Positions 9,022 through 21,485 are shown, numbered from the stretch's first letter. The stretch is DNA of 64,000 nucleotides from Burkholderiaceae bacterium (GCA_031291325.1 JARLJG010000020.1:28441-92440); one strand, 5' to 3'. Made by a program: numbers and translations. The notes: a model not told the origin generated them from the letters alone.

Positions 9022-10014
9022 ATGACTACCTTTCAACGCATCGTGCTGGCATCGCGCCCGCACGGAGAAGTAAAGCCCGACAATTTTCGACTGGAAACCG
9101 TCGCGGTTCCAGCGCTGCAAGAGGGCCAGGTATTGGTGCGCAACCATTTCCTGTCGCTCGATCCGTATATGCGCGGACGCATGGAAGATGCCAAGAGCTA
9201 TGCCGCGCCGCAAGCCATCGACGCCGTGATGATCGGCGGCACGGCGGGCGAGGTGGTCGAGTCGCGCAATCCGCATTTCGCAGCCGGCGACAAGGTGGTC
9301 GGCATGCAGGGCTGGGCCGAGATGGGCGTGGCCGAAGGTTCGATGCTGCGCAAGGTCGATACCGCACATGTGCCGCTGTCGGCCTATCTGGGTGCGGTCG
9401 GCATGCCGGGCATGACGGCCTGGTACGGCTTGACCCAGATCATGCTGCCCAAGCCGGGTGAAACCATCGTCGTATCGGCGGCCAGCGGCGCGGTCGGCAG
9501 CGTGGTCGGACAGTTGGCGAAGCTGCGCGGTTGCCGCGCAGTGGGGATTGCCGGCGGCGCCGACAAGTGCGCGTACGTAGTGGACGAATTGGGCTTCGAC
9601 GCCTGCATCGACTACAAGGCCGGCAAACTGGTCGACGATCTGGCGGCGGCAACGCCGGACGGCGTCGATGCTTTGTTCGAGAATGTCGGCGGCCCGGTGT
9701 TCGACGCCGCGCTGGCGCGCATGAATCCGTTCGGACGCATCGCGTTATGCGGTTTGATTTCCGGCTATAACGGCGAGCCGATGGCGCTCAACAATGTGCG
9801 TCAGCTTTTGACCATGCGCCTGACGCTGCGCGGCTTCATCGTATCCGAACACATGGAGTTGTGGCCGCAAGGGCTGACCGAATTGGGCGGCCTGGTGGCG
9901 ACCGGCAAGTTGAAATTTCGCGAGTCGGTGGCGCAGGGATTGGCCGCCGCGCCGGAGGCATTTATCGGCTTGCTGAAGGGGAAGAATTTCGGCAAGCAAT
10001 TGGTCAAGATGTAG
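9022..10014 (+). CDS. NADP-dependent oxidoreductase, MDR superfamily (CurA/YncB-like)
   Basis: Zinc-free medium-chain dehydrogenase/reductase, 330 aa. The N-terminal LSLDPYMRGRM motif and the Rossmann motif SAASGAVGSVVGQLAK are characteristic of the leukotriene B4 dehydrogenase/curcumin reductase group. These reduce conjugated carbon-carbon double bonds with NADPH. In this cluster it could act as a 2-enoyl reductase handling unsaturated intermediates. GAGA lies before ATG 9022. The gap to the preceding thioesterase is 61 bp and the next gene begins 45 bp downstream, so one transcript is likely. Confidence 0.9.
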   Translation: MTTFQRIVLASRPHGEVKPDNFRLETVAVPALQEGQVLVRNHFLSLDPYMRGRMEDAKSYAAPQAIDAVMIGGTAGEVVESRNPHFAAGDKVVGMQGWAEMGVAEGSMLRKVDTAHVPLSAYLGAVGMPGMTAWYGLTQIMLPKPGETIVVSAASGAVGSVVGQLAKLRGCRAVGIAGGADKCAYVVDELGFDACIDYKAGKLVDDLAAATPDGVDALFENVGGPVFDAALARMNPFGRIALCGLISGYNGEPMALNNVRQLLTMRLTLRGFIVSEHMELWPQGLTELGGLVATGKLKFRESVAQGLAAAPEAFIGLLKGKNFGKQLVKM

Positions 10015-10059
10015 TCTCGGTGCAACCAACCAGCATCAACTGAATCGACAGGAGCAAGC

Positions 10060-10998
10060 GTGGCTGACATCATTTTGCATCATTATCGCAATTCGCCGTT
10101 TTCCGAGAAAATCCGCCTCATTCTCGGCTCCAAGAATCTGGCATGGAAGTCGGTCGACATTCCGCCGATCATGCCCAAGCCCGATCTGCTGCCGCTGACC
10201 GGCGGTTATCGCCGCACGCCGGTGATGCAGATTGGCGCTGACATTTATTGCGACACCGCGTTGATGGCCGACGTGCTGGAACGCATCCAGCCAGCGCCGT
10301 CGCTGTACCCACCGGCTTACGCCGGTTTGGACAGGATATTGGCGCAGTGGGCCGATTCGACCTTGTTCTGGACTGCGATCCCCTACAGTTTTCAGCCGCG
10401 AGGGCTTGCCAACATATTCAAGAATATGACGCCCGAACAAATGCAGGCGTTCTCCGCCGACCGCGCGAAATTTCGCGGCAACGCGCCGCGCATGGCGCTG
10501 CCGGAAGCAATCGGGCAGATGCGCGAGTTGGTGATGCGGCTGGAAGGCATGCTGGCCGACGGCAAACCGTATTTGCTCGGCGCGCAGCCAGGCATTGCAG
10601 ACTTTTCCGTCTATCACGCGCTCTGGTTCGTGCACGATCTCGCAGGTTTGGCCGATATGTTGGCTGCAGCGCCAAACGTCGCCGCCTGGAAAGAACGCAT
10701 TGCGGCAATCGGCCACGGCACGTTTGAGAAGATGACCGCCGAACAGGCGTTGACCGTTGCGCGCACCAGCACGCCGGCAGGCTTCGACGGCAGGCAATCG
10801 GACGACGTGTATGCCGCGCATCTGGGCCAACGCGTAACGATACAGCCCTCCGATTACGGCATCGATCCGGTCGAAGGCGAACTGGTATTTGCCGACGCGC
10901 AGGAATTTGCGTTGCGGCGCAGCGACGAGCGGGCGGGAACCGTAGTTGTGCATTTCCCGCGCCTGGGTTATCAATTAAAAAAATGTGAGACGACATGA
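10060..10998 (+). CDS. Glutathione S-transferase-like protein with C-terminal extension
   Basis: 312-aa protein whose first roughly 80 residues form a GST thioredoxin-like domain (LHHYRNSPFSEKIRL, with Ser at the usual catalytic position, and RRTPVMQIG containing the cis-Pro). A helical GST C-terminal domain follows to about 230. The last 80 residues are an extension not found in ordinary GSTs. The start is GTG 10060 with AGGAG upstream. The final codons overlap the next SDR start by four bases (ATGA). A role in detoxifying or isomerising a reactive pathway intermediate is plausible but not shown. Confidence 0.86.
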   Translation: MADIILHHYRNSPFSEKIRLILGSKNLAWKSVDIPPIMPKPDLLPLTGGYRRTPVMQIGADIYCDTALMADVLERIQPAPSLYPPAYAGLDRILAQWADSTLFWTAIPYSFQPRGLANIFKNMTPEQMQAFSADRAKFRGNAPRMALPEAIGQMRELVMRLEGMLADGKPYLLGAQPGIADFSVYHALWFVHDLAGLADMLAAAPNVAAWKERIAAIGHGTFEKMTAEQALTVARTSTPAGFDGRQSDDVYAAHLGQRVTIQPSDYGIDPVEGELVFADAQEFALRRSDERAGTVVVHFPRLGYQLKKCETT

Positions 10999-11894
10999 AA
11001 AATTTCAAAGACAAGGTAGCGGTTATCACGGGCGGCGCCAGCGGTTTCGGCCACGAATTTGCCAAAATCGGCGCGAAGTTGGGCATGAAGCTGGTGCTGG
11101 CCGACGTGCAGCAGGATGCGCTCGACCAGGTGCGCGCCGAATTCGAGGCGCAAGGCGTGCCGGTGCTGGCGCTGCGTTGCGACGTCAGCAAGGCCGAGCA
11201 GGTGCAAGCCCTGGCCGACGCCACGATGGCCAAATTCGGTGCGGTGCATCTGGTATTCAATAATGCCGGCGTCGGCTCCGGCGGCTTGGTCTGGGAAAAC
11301 ACCCAGGCCGATTGGGAATGGGTGCTGGGCGTCAATCTGTGGGGCGTGATCCACGGCGTGCGCATCTTTACCCCGCTGATGCTGGAATGCGCGAAGCGCG
11401 AACCGGGTTACCAGGGGCATATCGTCAATACGGCGTCGATGGCCGGCTTGCTCAATGCGCCGACGATGGGCATCTACAACGTCTCCAAGCACGCCGTGGT
11501 GTCGCTGTCGGAAACCTTGTTCCAGGATTTGAAGCTGGTCGAAGCGCCCATCGGCGCCTCGGTGCTGTGTCCGTATTTCGTGCCGACCGGGATCGCCAAG
11601 TCGCACCGCAATCGTCCCGACGACTTGCAGAATCAAACGCCGACCGCCAGCCAGCGCGCCGCGCAAATCATGTCCGACAAAGCGGTCAACTCCGGCAAGG
11701 TCTCGGCTGCCGAAGTGGCGGAGCGCACCTTCGATGCGATTCGCGCCGATCAGTTCTACATCTACTCGCATCCCGATGCGCTGGGTAATGTGCAAAAGCG
11801 GATGGAAGACATCGTCGCGCAGCGCAATCCCGGCGATCCGTACGAGGCGACGCCGCATGTGCGCGAACGTCTGCAAAACGCGTTGAAGGCGTAG
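10995..11894 (+). CDS. Short-chain dehydrogenase/reductase
   Basis: Second SDR of the cluster, 299 aa, larger than classical members owing to a roughly 40-residue C-terminal tail. It has TGGASGFG at about residues 13-20, NNAGVG near 90, and Tyr161-x3-Lys165 in IYNVSKHAVV. ATG 10995 overlaps the end of the GST-like gene, so translation is coupled. It is followed 28 bp later by the hydrolase gene. Probably an NAD(P)-dependent alcohol/ketone oxidoreductase; the substrate is unknown. Confidence 0.92.
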   Translation: MKNFKDKVAVITGGASGFGHEFAKIGAKLGMKLVLADVQQDALDQVRAEFEAQGVPVLALRCDVSKAEQVQALADATMAKFGAVHLVFNNAGVGSGGLVWENTQADWEWVLGVNLWGVIHGVRIFTPLMLECAKREPGYQGHIVNTASMAGLLNAPTMGIYNVSKHAVVSLSETLFQDLKLVEAPIGASVLCPYFVPTGIAKSHRNRPDDLQNQTPTASQRAAQIMSDKAVNSGKVSAAEVAERTFDAIRADQFYIYSHPDALGNVQKRMEDIVAQRNPGDPYEATPHVRERLQNALKA

Positions 11895-11922
11895 CGTTGC
11901 GGCGCAGCCGAGGAGGGGGCCT

Positions 11923-12819
11923 ATGAGCGTGGAAATCCGCGACAATCAATTCGTCGAACTGTCCAACGGCATGCGCCTGCACTATGCGTCTGCCGGCGAA
12001 CGGGGCAAGCCCTTGATCCTGTTCTTGCACGGCTTTCCGGAATTCTGGTATGCGTGGAATGCGCAATTGGCCGAGTTCGGGCAGGACTATTTTGTGGTGG
12101 CGCCCGATTTGCGCGGTTTCAATTTGTCCGACATGCCGGTCGATGTCGCCGCGTATAAGCCGCGCCATATCATGGAAGACTTGCGCTTGCTGGTTGCGCA
12201 TTTCGGCTATGAAAAATTCGTCCTGGTCGCGCACGACTGGGGTGGCGCGATCGCGTGGAATATCGCCATTGCATTGCCGCAGCTGCTGCATAAGCTGATT
12301 ATCGTCAATTCGCCGCATCCGTATTTATTTGCGCGCGCATTGACGGGCACTGCCAAACAGCAGCAAGCCAGCGAATACATGAACTGGCTGCGCGCCGAAG
12401 GTTCCGAGCAGGCGCTGGAAAAAGACGACTACGCGTTGATGGACGGATTTTTCCAGGGCATGGGCCAGCACGCTGCCACGTGGTACACAACCGAAGTCAG
12501 GCAGAAATATCATCAATGCTGGGCGCGCGGCTTGCGCGGCGGCGTCAATTACTACCGCGCTTCGCCGTTGCATCCGCCAACCGCAGCGCATGCGGGGGCA
12601 TCCAAGCTGGAGATGCAAGCCAAGGATTTTTACGTCAGCGTTCCGACCAGGGTAATATGGGGCGAAGCCGACGTTGCGCTGCCTCCCACCCTGCTGGAAG
12701 GACTGGACGAAGTGGTCGGCGATTTGCAGGTGGAGCGGGTTGCCGGTTGCAACCATTGGATCATTCATGAACAGCCGGAAACGGTGAACCGGCTGTTGCG
12801 CAAATTTCTATCGGAATAG
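11923..12819 (+). CDS. Alpha/beta hydrolase (epoxide hydrolase/haloalkane dehalogenase-like)
   Basis: 298-aa alpha/beta hydrolase. HGFPEFWYAW is the oxyanion-hole motif of epoxide hydrolases. The nucleophile elbow reads VAHDWGG with Asp105 rather than Ser, which points to epoxide or C-halogen chemistry. The catalytic His is probably His278 in GCNHWIIHEQP. GGAGG lies just before ATG 11923. It sits between an SDR and a thioesterase, so it could open an epoxide formed from an unsaturated substrate; that role is inference. Confidence 0.88.
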   Translation: MSVEIRDNQFVELSNGMRLHYASAGERGKPLILFLHGFPEFWYAWNAQLAEFGQDYFVVAPDLRGFNLSDMPVDVAAYKPRHIMEDLRLLVAHFGYEKFVLVAHDWGGAIAWNIAIALPQLLHKLIIVNSPHPYLFARALTGTAKQQQASEYMNWLRAEGSEQALEKDDYALMDGFFQGMGQHAATWYTTEVRQKYHQCWARGLRGGVNYYRASPLHPPTAAHAGASKLEMQAKDFYVSVPTRVIWGEADVALPPTLLEGLDEVVGDLQVERVAGCNHWIIHEQPETVNRLLRKFLSE

Positions 12820-12828
12820 AACCCCGTC

Positions 12829-13266
12829 ATGGCACGCGAAGATTTTGCTTTTTTCCACACCTTGCGGGTGCGCTGGTCCGAAGTCGACATGCAGGCTATC
12901 GTCTTCAACGGCCACTATTTGAATTATTTCGATGTCGCCTTTACCGAATACTGGCGCCATAGCGGCCTGCCGAACGTGTTGCAACAGGCGCGCGAGGGCC
13001 GCGAAATGTTTACCCGCAAGGCGACCGTCGAATACATTGCCCCTGCGCGCTTCGACGACAATCTGGAAATCGGTGTGCGCTGCGCCGGATTCGGTCGCTC
13101 GTCGATGCGTTTTGTCCTGGAAATATTCGTCGGCGACCAGCATTTGATCAGCGGCGAATTGGTCTATGTCTATGCCGAAGTCAGCATCCGCAAGGCGGTT
13201 GCCATTCCCGACGACTGGCGTGCGACAATAGCCGCCATCGAAAAACTTCCTCCATCGCAATCATGA
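12829..13266 (+). CDS. Acyl-CoA thioesterase, YbgC/4-HBT hot-dog family
   Basis: 145-aa hot-dog protein. The segment RWSEVDMQAIVFNGHYLNYF matches the 4-hydroxybenzoyl-CoA thioesterase family, with the catalytic Asp in the EVDMQ part. It begins 9 bp after the hydrolase and overlaps the next gene by four bases. It would release the acid from acyl-CoA end products. Together with the PaaI-like protein it gives the cluster two independent CoA-release enzymes. Confidence 0.9.
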   Translation: MAREDFAFFHTLRVRWSEVDMQAIVFNGHYLNYFDVAFTEYWRHSGLPNVLQQAREGREMFTRKATVEYIAPARFDDNLEIGVRCAGFGRSSMRFVLEIFVGDQHLISGELVYVYAEVSIRKAVAIPDDWRATIAAIEKLPPSQS

Positions 13267-13694
13267 ATATCGAAGTTCGCATCGGCTCCTGGCGCGAGCA
13301 GCAAGCCGTGGCGCAAGCAATTCGCTATGCAGTATTTGTCATCGAGCAGAAAATTCCCGCCAGCCTCGAATGGGACGAGATGGATGCCGTGTGCATGCAT
13401 GCGGTGGCTATCGACGAACAAGGCCACGGATTGGGAACCGGCCGCTTGCTGCCGGACGGCCATATCGGACGCATGGCCGTCAAGAAGGGCGCGCGCGGTT
13501 CCGGCGTCGGCGGCGTCATCTTGGAGGCACTGGTGAAAGCGGCGCAACAGCGCGGCGATACGGTTGTCAAGTTGAACGCACAGACCAGCGCCGAGGGTTT
13601 TTATGCGTCTCACGGATTTTCTCGCGACGGTGAGGAGTTTGTGGAAGCGGGCATTCCACACATCGGGATGCAGCGGGTTTTATCTGCGGAGTAG
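13263..13694 (+). CDS. GNAT family N-acetyltransferase
   Basis: 143-aa GNAT-fold acetyltransferase. The acetyl-CoA binding loop is KKGARGSGVGGVIL (motif A, R/Q-x-x-G-x-G/A). The region VIEQKIPASLEWDEMD resembles the ElaA/YjcF-like subgroup. ATGA overlap with the thioesterase makes it the last gene of the catabolic run. The target of acetylation is unknown; such small GNATs often act on amines or protein N-termini. Confidence 0.88.
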   Translation: MNIEVRIGSWREQQAVAQAIRYAVFVIEQKIPASLEWDEMDAVCMHAVAIDEQGHGLGTGRLLPDGHIGRMAVKKGARGSGVGGVILEALVKAAQQRGDTVVKLNAQTSAEGFYASHGFSRDGEEFVEAGIPHIGMQRVLSAE

Positions 13695-13776
13695 TAGGTT
13701 TTTCCGCAGTCCGATATTGCGTTGACAATTTTCCCGTGGCAGCATACGTTCATGTTTTTGCACGAAAGAAATCGCT

Positions 13777-14172
13777 ATGTCGGTGGCTTCGAGCATTCTT
13801 TTTCTGGCGGTCGCGGCCCAGGCTGGGTGGGTCGAGATCGACTATAAAGATGCCGATGCGAGGTTTTACGTCAACACCGCCAGCATGCGCGTGGCGGGTG
13901 ATAAAGTCTACTACTGGCAAAAGCTCGTCTATGCCCAAGCGCGCACCGTCGACGGCAAGCCGGTGTCGTCGGAATTCAACAATGCAGTGATCGACTGCGT
14001 CGCGGCGACCCAGGCATTCTTGTATCTCTCGTGGTACGAAGACGCGAATGCCAGCGGACCATTGAGCAAATATCAGTTCTTTTCGGAAAAGACGGTGGAA
14101 TATCGTCCTATCGTCGCCGCTTCTCAAGCAGATATCGAACGCAAGCTGGTGTGCGGCGCACAAAATAAATAG
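13777..14172 (+). CDS. Small exported protein, surface-adhesin E-like
   Basis: 131 aa with a short N-terminal hydrophobic stretch ending in AVAAQA, a plausible signal peptide. The mature part has the pattern of the surface-adhesin protein E-like domain: alternating beta strands, Tyr-rich, with conserved Cys residues in VIDCVAATQ and KLVCGA that could form a disulfide. It stands alone, convergent with the hybrid kinase gene 15 bp downstream. The function in this family is unknown outside the Haemophilus adhesin name, which should not be taken as evidence of adhesion here. Confidence 0.7.
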   Translation: MSVASSILFLAVAAQAGWVEIDYKDADARFYVNTASMRVAGDKVYYWQKLVYAQARTVDGKPVSSEFNNAVIDCVAATQAFLYLSWYEDANASGPLSKYQFFSEKTVEYRPIVAASQADIERKLVCGAQNK

Positions 14173-14187
14173 ATCGCTATTCGCACA

Positions 14188-16737
<2,550 letters not shown>

Positions 16738-16859
16738 AGTAACCTTTCCAGGTCTGCGGGAAAAGTGCTTGTCGCATTGTCCATGCACTACGCGCCTGGC
16801 CGCGTTGAAAATACGGATATTATTACAATAGAGGTTAATTAATAGACGTTAATTCAATC

Positions 16860-17588
16860 TCACGGGTGAATCACGTGTTCCAGCAATACCGGTTCGCAAT
16901 CCCGATAAATTTGCACGACACTGGAAGAGCGCGTGCCGTAGGTCGGGGAATCGATGCAGACGGCGGAAAGCATGCGCTCCAGTTCGAGGTCGACTCCGGT
17001 TTTCGGCAGACGGCAATCGGATGCGCGCGTCGTGTCGGCCAACATTTCAAAGTAGGCTTCGCAAGGCGCACCTTGACATAACAGGCTGGCAAATTGCGCC
17101 TTGGTGCGCACCACCTTGGGCCACGACGTATCCAGCGAGCCGTTCGACAAGCCGTAGATGCCCGGCGCCAGCGGCTTGCCGTTGCGGCTGTCTTCAGACT
17201 CGCGGCTGTTGTACCAGATCATGCGTTCCCTTGTTCCGACGATCAGGTTGAAGCCGTTGTAGCGGTCGGCCTCGCCGGCGACTTCGGCAATATACGCCTC
17301 CGGCGTTGCGTCGCCGGTCAAATAGTCGGCCACCAGCATGCCGCGCGAGCGCACGTCGGTGCGGCGCTCGGATGGCGCGCGAATATTCGTCAACGCTGCG
17401 AAGCGGCCATCCCTGGTGATGCCGAGCCAGGTGCCGCCGCCCTCCAGGTCGCGTCCGGCGTACACTTGCGGATGATCTTGCCACCATGCGGCGGGGGCGG
17501 TCGGACGCTGGAAAAATTCGTCGCGATTGCCGGCCAACACAAACGGAATGCCGGGAACGACTTGCCAGGCGAATACGATCAGGCACAT
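16860..17588 (-). CDS. NRDE (TANGO2-like) family protein
   Basis: 242 aa beginning MCLIVFAW and containing the defining AGNRDEFFQRPT motif, so the NRDE/TANGO2 assignment is firm. Eukaryotic TANGO2 proteins have been linked to haem and lipid handling; the bacterial role is unsettled. The Cys2 just after the initiator Met suggests an Ntn-hydrolase-like N-terminal nucleophile, which is a family feature rather than proof. It lies 57 bp after ygfZ in the same direction and could share its transcript. Confidence 0.9.
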   Translation of the reverse strand: MCLIVFAWQVVPGIPFVLAGNRDEFFQRPTAPAAWWQDHPQVYAGRDLEGGGTWLGITRDGRFAALTNIRAPSERRTDVRSRGMLVADYLTGDATPEAYIAEVAGEADRYNGFNLIVGTRERMIWYNSRESEDSRNGKPLAPGIYGLSNGSLDTSWPKVVRTKAQFASLLCQGAPCEAYFEMLADTTRASDCRLPKTGVDLELERMLSAVCIDSPTYGTRSSSVVQIYRDCEPVLLEHVIHP

Positions 17589-17645
17589 ACGCTCATATCC
17601 CCAAAATGCGCGGCCAACGAGCCTGCGCGAACACGTTGGCAGGCT

Positions 17646-18707
17646 TCACGATGCGGGATCCGGCACGGCGTAAGGCAAGACTCCGAATTGCAGTAGCGGC
17701 CCGCTCGCGGAACCCAGATGGATGGCCGCGTCAGCGGCCGCAACCTGCAATTCGACCAGGCAGTCGACCCTGTCGGCAGCGCTGTTTTCGGCATTGACGA
17801 TCATGCCGCACGGTTGGTCGGCGTTGTTGGCGGCAAATACTTCCATGCCTGCTTGCACCTGGCCGCTTGCCACCGACGCCAAGCGCGTCCGGCGCTTCAG
17901 CTTGCCCAGATATTGGCTGCGCGCGACGATTTCCTGGCCCGGATAGCAGCCCTTTTTGAAGTTTACCCCGCCGATCAATTCGAAGTTGATCATTTGCGGC
18001 ACGAATTGTTCTTGCGTCGCCAGCGTGACGGAGGGCTGTCCTGCGCGAATTTCCGCCAGTCGCCAGGCTTGCGGACCCGTCGCCCGCAGGCGCTGCGCCA
18101 ACCGGGGCCATGCTTGTATTGCCGTTGCGAGTGGGGCGATCCATTGAAAACGCGGTGCCTGGCCGGTATCGGCGACCCGGATCAAGGTTCCGGCCTGGCT
18201 ATCGACCTTGTCGAAAGGAGCAGCAGGCAATTGCGCAAACCATGTTTGCAGCACGGTGGCGGCCGACTGTCCGGCCAGTCCGAGGATCGCAAATTCGTCG
18301 CTGGCGTCGCGCGGCTTGGCTTTTGCCCGCAGCACGAACATTTGCAAACGTTTCTGGATCGGCGCAAGGATTTGCTGCGGCAATTGCAGCAGGATCTGGT
18401 TGTCGGCACGCCAATACAGCATGGTAGCGAGCAATCTGCCCTTGGGCGAGCAATAGCCGCCCAGGCGCGCCTGGTCCGCGCCCAGGTTTTCGACATCGTT
18501 GCTTAATTGATTATGCAGAAAGTGCGCGGCCTCGTCGCCGGTCCAGGCGATCAGGCCCAGGTCGGTCAGCGGCGCGATAAAATCGTCCGGCGCGGCAAAA
18601 TCCGCACCCTGTCCATTGAACCCGAGGAGCTGCGGTGCGGTCTCGCTGCTGAAGTCGGCGCCTTGTTGCGCAAGAAATTGCTGCCATTCGGTCATAAAAA
18701 CACTCAT
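17646..18707 (-). CDS. ygfZ: YgfZ/GcvT folate-binding Fe-S cluster protein
   Basis: 353-aa tetrahydrofolate-dependent protein that helps build or repair [4Fe-4S] clusters, for example in radical SAM enzymes. The YgfZ signature K-G-C-Y-x-G-Q-E is present (KKGCYPGQE, Cys254). The N-terminal FNGQGADF and LIAWTGDEAAHFLHNQLSNDV segments match the GcvT-like fold. It is divergent from mltG across about 105 bp. The ygfZ-mltG-tmk-holB neighbourhood is widely conserved in beta- and gammaproteobacteria, which supports the call. Confidence 0.94.
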   Translation of the reverse strand: MSVFMTEWQQFLAQQGADFSSETAPQLLGFNGQGADFAAPDDFIAPLTDLGLIAWTGDEAAHFLHNQLSNDVENLGADQARLGGYCSPKGRLLATMLYWRADNQILLQLPQQILAPIQKRLQMFVLRAKAKPRDASDEFAILGLAGQSAATVLQTWFAQLPAAPFDKVDSQAGTLIRVADTGQAPRFQWIAPLATAIQAWPRLAQRLRATGPQAWRLAEIRAGQPSVTLATQEQFVPQMINFELIGGVNFKKGCYPGQEIVARSQYLGKLKRRTRLASVASGQVQAGMEVFAANNADQPCGMIVNAENSAADRVDCLVELQVAAADAAIHLGSASGPLLQFGVLPYAVPDPAS

Positions 18708-18812
18708 AAAATCAATAAAAGGCTCAGTTAGCTATTATCATTATGGGTCGATTATAGTAGCGCCAGCAAAAAGGCGTCGGACTCCACCAAAAGTACGCAT
18801 CTGGAATCAGCT

Positions 18813-19796
18813 TTGATAAACAAATTATTCGCCTCAGTTGTCATTCTTGCGATCCTCGCCGCCGGCGCATTCGTGTTCTGGGCGCAGCAACCGATACTCG
18901 ATACGGATCAGGCGACGATCAAATTCACGATCGATGCCGGCAGTTCGGTGCGCGGTTCGACGCAGCAGATCGCCAATGCCGGGGTGCCGGTCAATCCGTG
19001 GTTGCTGGCCTGGCTGGCGCGCTTGACGGGAAAGTCGTCCAAATTGAAGGCCGGCAGTTACGAGCTGAAACCGGGGGCGACACCGTTATACCTGATCGAG
19101 CAACTGGTGCGCGGCGAATTTGCCCAGGAGTCCTTGGCGATCATCGAAGGCTGGACTTTCCAGCAAATGCGCCAGGCGATTGCCGCGCATCCCGCCTTGA
19201 AGCATGAAACGGCGCAGTGGACGGAAAAGGAATTGCTCGAAAAAGTGGCCCCCGACTTCAAGATGGCAGAGGGCTTGTTTTTCCCGGATACCTATTTATT
19301 TGCCAAGGGCGCGAGCGATTTGCAGATTTACAAACAAGCCAATGCGCAAATGCAAAAGCGTTTGAACGATGGCTGGAGCCGACGTGACACTTCAGTGCCT
19401 TTCAAGACGCCCTACGAGGCTTTAATCATGGCTTCCATTATCGAAAAGGAAACAGGTCAAAAATCCGAGCGGTCGATGATTGCCGGCGTATTCGCCAACC
19501 GCTTGCGGCGCGGCATGCTATTGCAGACCGATCCGACCGTGATCTATGGCATGGGCAACAAATATCAAGGGCAAATACACAAGCGCGATTTGCTGACCGA
19601 TACGCCTTACAACACCTATACGCGGCTTGGGTTGCCGCCGACGCCGATTGCGCTGCCGGGCGCGGCTTCGCTGGCGGCGGCTTTGAACCCGGCCAAGACC
19701 GATGCGCTGTATTTCGTATCGCGCAACGATGGCACCAGCCAGTTTTCGGCGAATCTCGACGATCACAATCACGCAGTCAATCAATATCAAAAATAA
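18813..19796 (+). CDS. mltG: Endolytic murein transglycosylase MltG
   Basis: 327-aa inner-membrane YceG/MltG protein that cuts nascent glycan strands and so sets their length. It has one N-terminal transmembrane helix (about residues 5-24), a LysM-like region, and the catalytic-Glu motif [10 protein letters not shown]. The family motif QTDPTVIYG follows, then the C-terminal [10 protein letters not shown]. The start is TTG 18813, with GGAA upstream; I found no ATG that keeps the membrane helix. It heads the mltG-tmk-holB-pilZ operon. Confidence 0.95.
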   Translation: MINKLFASVVILAILAAGAFVFWAQQPILDTDQATIKFTIDAGSSVRGSTQQIANAGVPVNPWLLAWLARLTGKSSKLKAGSYELKPGATPLYLIEQLVRGEFAQESLAIIEGWTFQQMRQAIAAHPALKHETAQWTEKELLEKVAPDFKMAEGLFFPDTYLFAKGASDLQIYKQANAQMQKRLNDGWSRRDTSVPFKTPYEALIMASIIEKETGQKSERSMIAGVFANRLRRGMLLQTDPTVIYGMGNKYQGQIHKRDLLTDTPYNTYTRLGLPPTPIALPGAASLAAALNPAKTDALYFVSRNDGTSQFSANLDDHNHAVNQYQK

Positions 19797-19810
19797 AGAA
19801 TCGGCACTTC

Positions 19811-20425
19811 ATGTACCCAGGTAAATTCATCAGCTTCGAGGGCATCGACGGCGCCGGAAAGTCGACCCATATCGCCTATGTCGCCAACTGGCTGCGCGCG
19901 CGCGGCCATAACGTGGTGACGACCCGCGAACCGGGCGGAACCGCGCTCGGCGAGAAATTGCGCGAATTGTTGTTGCATGAAAAAATGCATCTGGAAACCG
20001 AAGCGCTGTTGATGTTCGCGGCGCGCCGCGAACACCTGGCGCAAGTGATCGAGCCGGCTTTGGCGCGCGGCGATTACGTCATCACGGATCGCTTCACCGA
20101 CGCCAGCTTCGCCTATCAGGGCGGCGGGCGGAAACTGGATTTGCGTAAATTGGTTGCTCTGGAGCAATGGGTGCATCCGCATTTGCAGCCCGATTTGACG
20201 CTGTTGTTCGACGTGCCGCTGGAAGTCGCCCGGGCGCGGCTGGCCGCAACGCGGTCGCCGGATAAATTCGAGCAGGAAAAGGAAGATTTCTTTGCCGCCA
20301 CGCGCGCAGAATATTTGCGGCGCGCGGCGGAGTTTCCGGGGCGATTCAGAGTGATCGACTCGACCCTGTCGATTCAAGACGTGGAAGCCGCGCTGGATCG
20401 CATCCTGGAATCGTTAATTGAATGA
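19811..20425 (+). CDS. tmk: Thymidylate kinase
   Basis: 204-aa dTMP kinase making dTDP for DNA synthesis. The P-loop [10 protein letters not shown] is at residues 9-18, [15 protein letters not shown] is the DRY-type substrate motif, and TREPGG contacts dTMP. The LID region has Arg residues typical of the enterobacterial type. It starts 14 bp after mltG, and its stop overlaps holB by four bases. Confidence 0.97.
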   Translation: MYPGKFISFEGIDGAGKSTHIAYVANWLRARGHNVVTTREPGGTALGEKLRELLLHEKMHLETEALLMFAARREHLAQVIEPALARGDYVITDRFTDASFAYQGGGRKLDLRKLVALEQWVHPHLQPDLTLLFDVPLEVARARLAATRSPDKFEQEKEDFFAATRAEYLRRAAEFPGRFRVIDSTLSIQDVEAALDRILESLIE

Positions 20426-21474
20426 CTAGTCCTCTCTATCCCTGGCAAGAAACCGCGTGGCTGCAATTGCAGCAAATGCGCGCGCGCTTGCCGCATGCGA
20501 TTTTATTTTATGGCGCGGCTGGCATCGGCAAAACCGCGTTTGCCGAGCATTTCGCCCAATCGTTGTTGTGCCAAACACCGCAGGAAGACGGCCATCCGTG
20601 CGGGCGATGCCTGTCCTGCGGCTGGTTCAGCCAATACGCGCATCCCGATTTCCGGCGTGTGCGCCCGGAAGTGCTGGACGAGGACGGCGCAGAAGAGGGC
20701 GAAGACAGCGATAAGGGCAGTGAAGCGGCGGCGGACGGCAAAAAATCCGGCAAAGCGAGCAAGGCGCCGTCCAAGGATATCAAGATCGATCAAATCCGCG
20801 CCTTGGCCGACTTCATGAATATCTCGACCCATCGGCAAGGCTTGCGCGTGGTCGTGCTGTATCCGGCTGAAGCCTTGAACACGGCGTCAGCCAACGCGTT
20901 ATTGAAGACGCTGGAAGAGCCGCCGCCATCGACGGTTTTTCTGTTGGTCTCGAATAGCCTGGATCGCCTGTTGCCGACGATCTTGTCGCGTTGCCGCAAA
21001 TTCGCGCTCAATATGCCGTCGCGCGAGCAAGCGCTGGCTTGGCTTGACCTGCAAAAGGTCGAGCAAGCCGAAGCGTGGCTGGCCGAACAAGGCGGTGCGC
21101 CGTTGGCGGCTCTGGCGCAAGCGGAGTCCGGCACACAAGAGGCGATGGACGATTTTCTGCGTTATCTGGCGCGCCCCGGCATCGAGGGTGCATTGAAAAC
21201 CGCCGATAAATTTCAGAAAACGGCGGTAATTGATTTGGTATCATGGTTGCAACGCTGGCAATACGACGTGTTTTCGCATAAACTTTCCGGGCATATCCGA
21301 TATTTCCCACGATATCGCGCCGAGTTGACTGCGTTAGCGGGGCGGGTCGAGGTCGCAGCCTTGTTGAAAGCGCTAAAAAGCGCGAATGACCGGCGCGCGA
21401 TAGCCGAACATCCGCTCTCGGCAAAACTCTTTATTGAGGATATGCTGCTTGAATACGCGTTACTTTTTTCCTGA
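20422..21474 (+). CDS. holB: DNA polymerase III subunit delta'
   Basis: 350-aa clamp-loader subunit. Walker A reads GAAGIGKT near residue 32. A four-Cys zinc module lies at about 49-69 ([17 protein letters not shown]). [18 protein letters not shown] is the typical sensor-region sequence, and the SRC motif is in ILSRCRKF. A charged insertion of about 30 residues rich in Asp, Glu, Lys and Ser (about 90-118) is less usual and may be a flexible linker. ATGA overlap with tmk. Confidence 0.95.
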   Translation: MTSPLYPWQETAWLQLQQMRARLPHAILFYGAAGIGKTAFAEHFAQSLLCQTPQEDGHPCGRCLSCGWFSQYAHPDFRRVRPEVLDEDGAEEGEDSDKGSEAAADGKKSGKASKAPSKDIKIDQIRALADFMNISTHRQGLRVVVLYPAEALNTASANALLKTLEEPPPSTVFLLVSNSLDRLLPTILSRCRKFALNMPSREQALAWLDLQKVEQAEAWLAEQGGAPLAALAQAESGTQEAMDDFLRYLARPGIEGALKTADKFQKTAVIDLVSWLQRWQYDVFSHKLSGHIRYFPRYRAELTALAGRVEVAALLKALKSANDRRAIAEHPLSAKLFIEDMLLEYALLFS

Positions 21475-21485
21475 AATGGATAGTC

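Noticed and set aside
18708..18812. Regulatory site between ygfZ and mltG
   Set aside because: The divergent gap must contain two promoters, but no box pair or palindrome was convincing enough to place.
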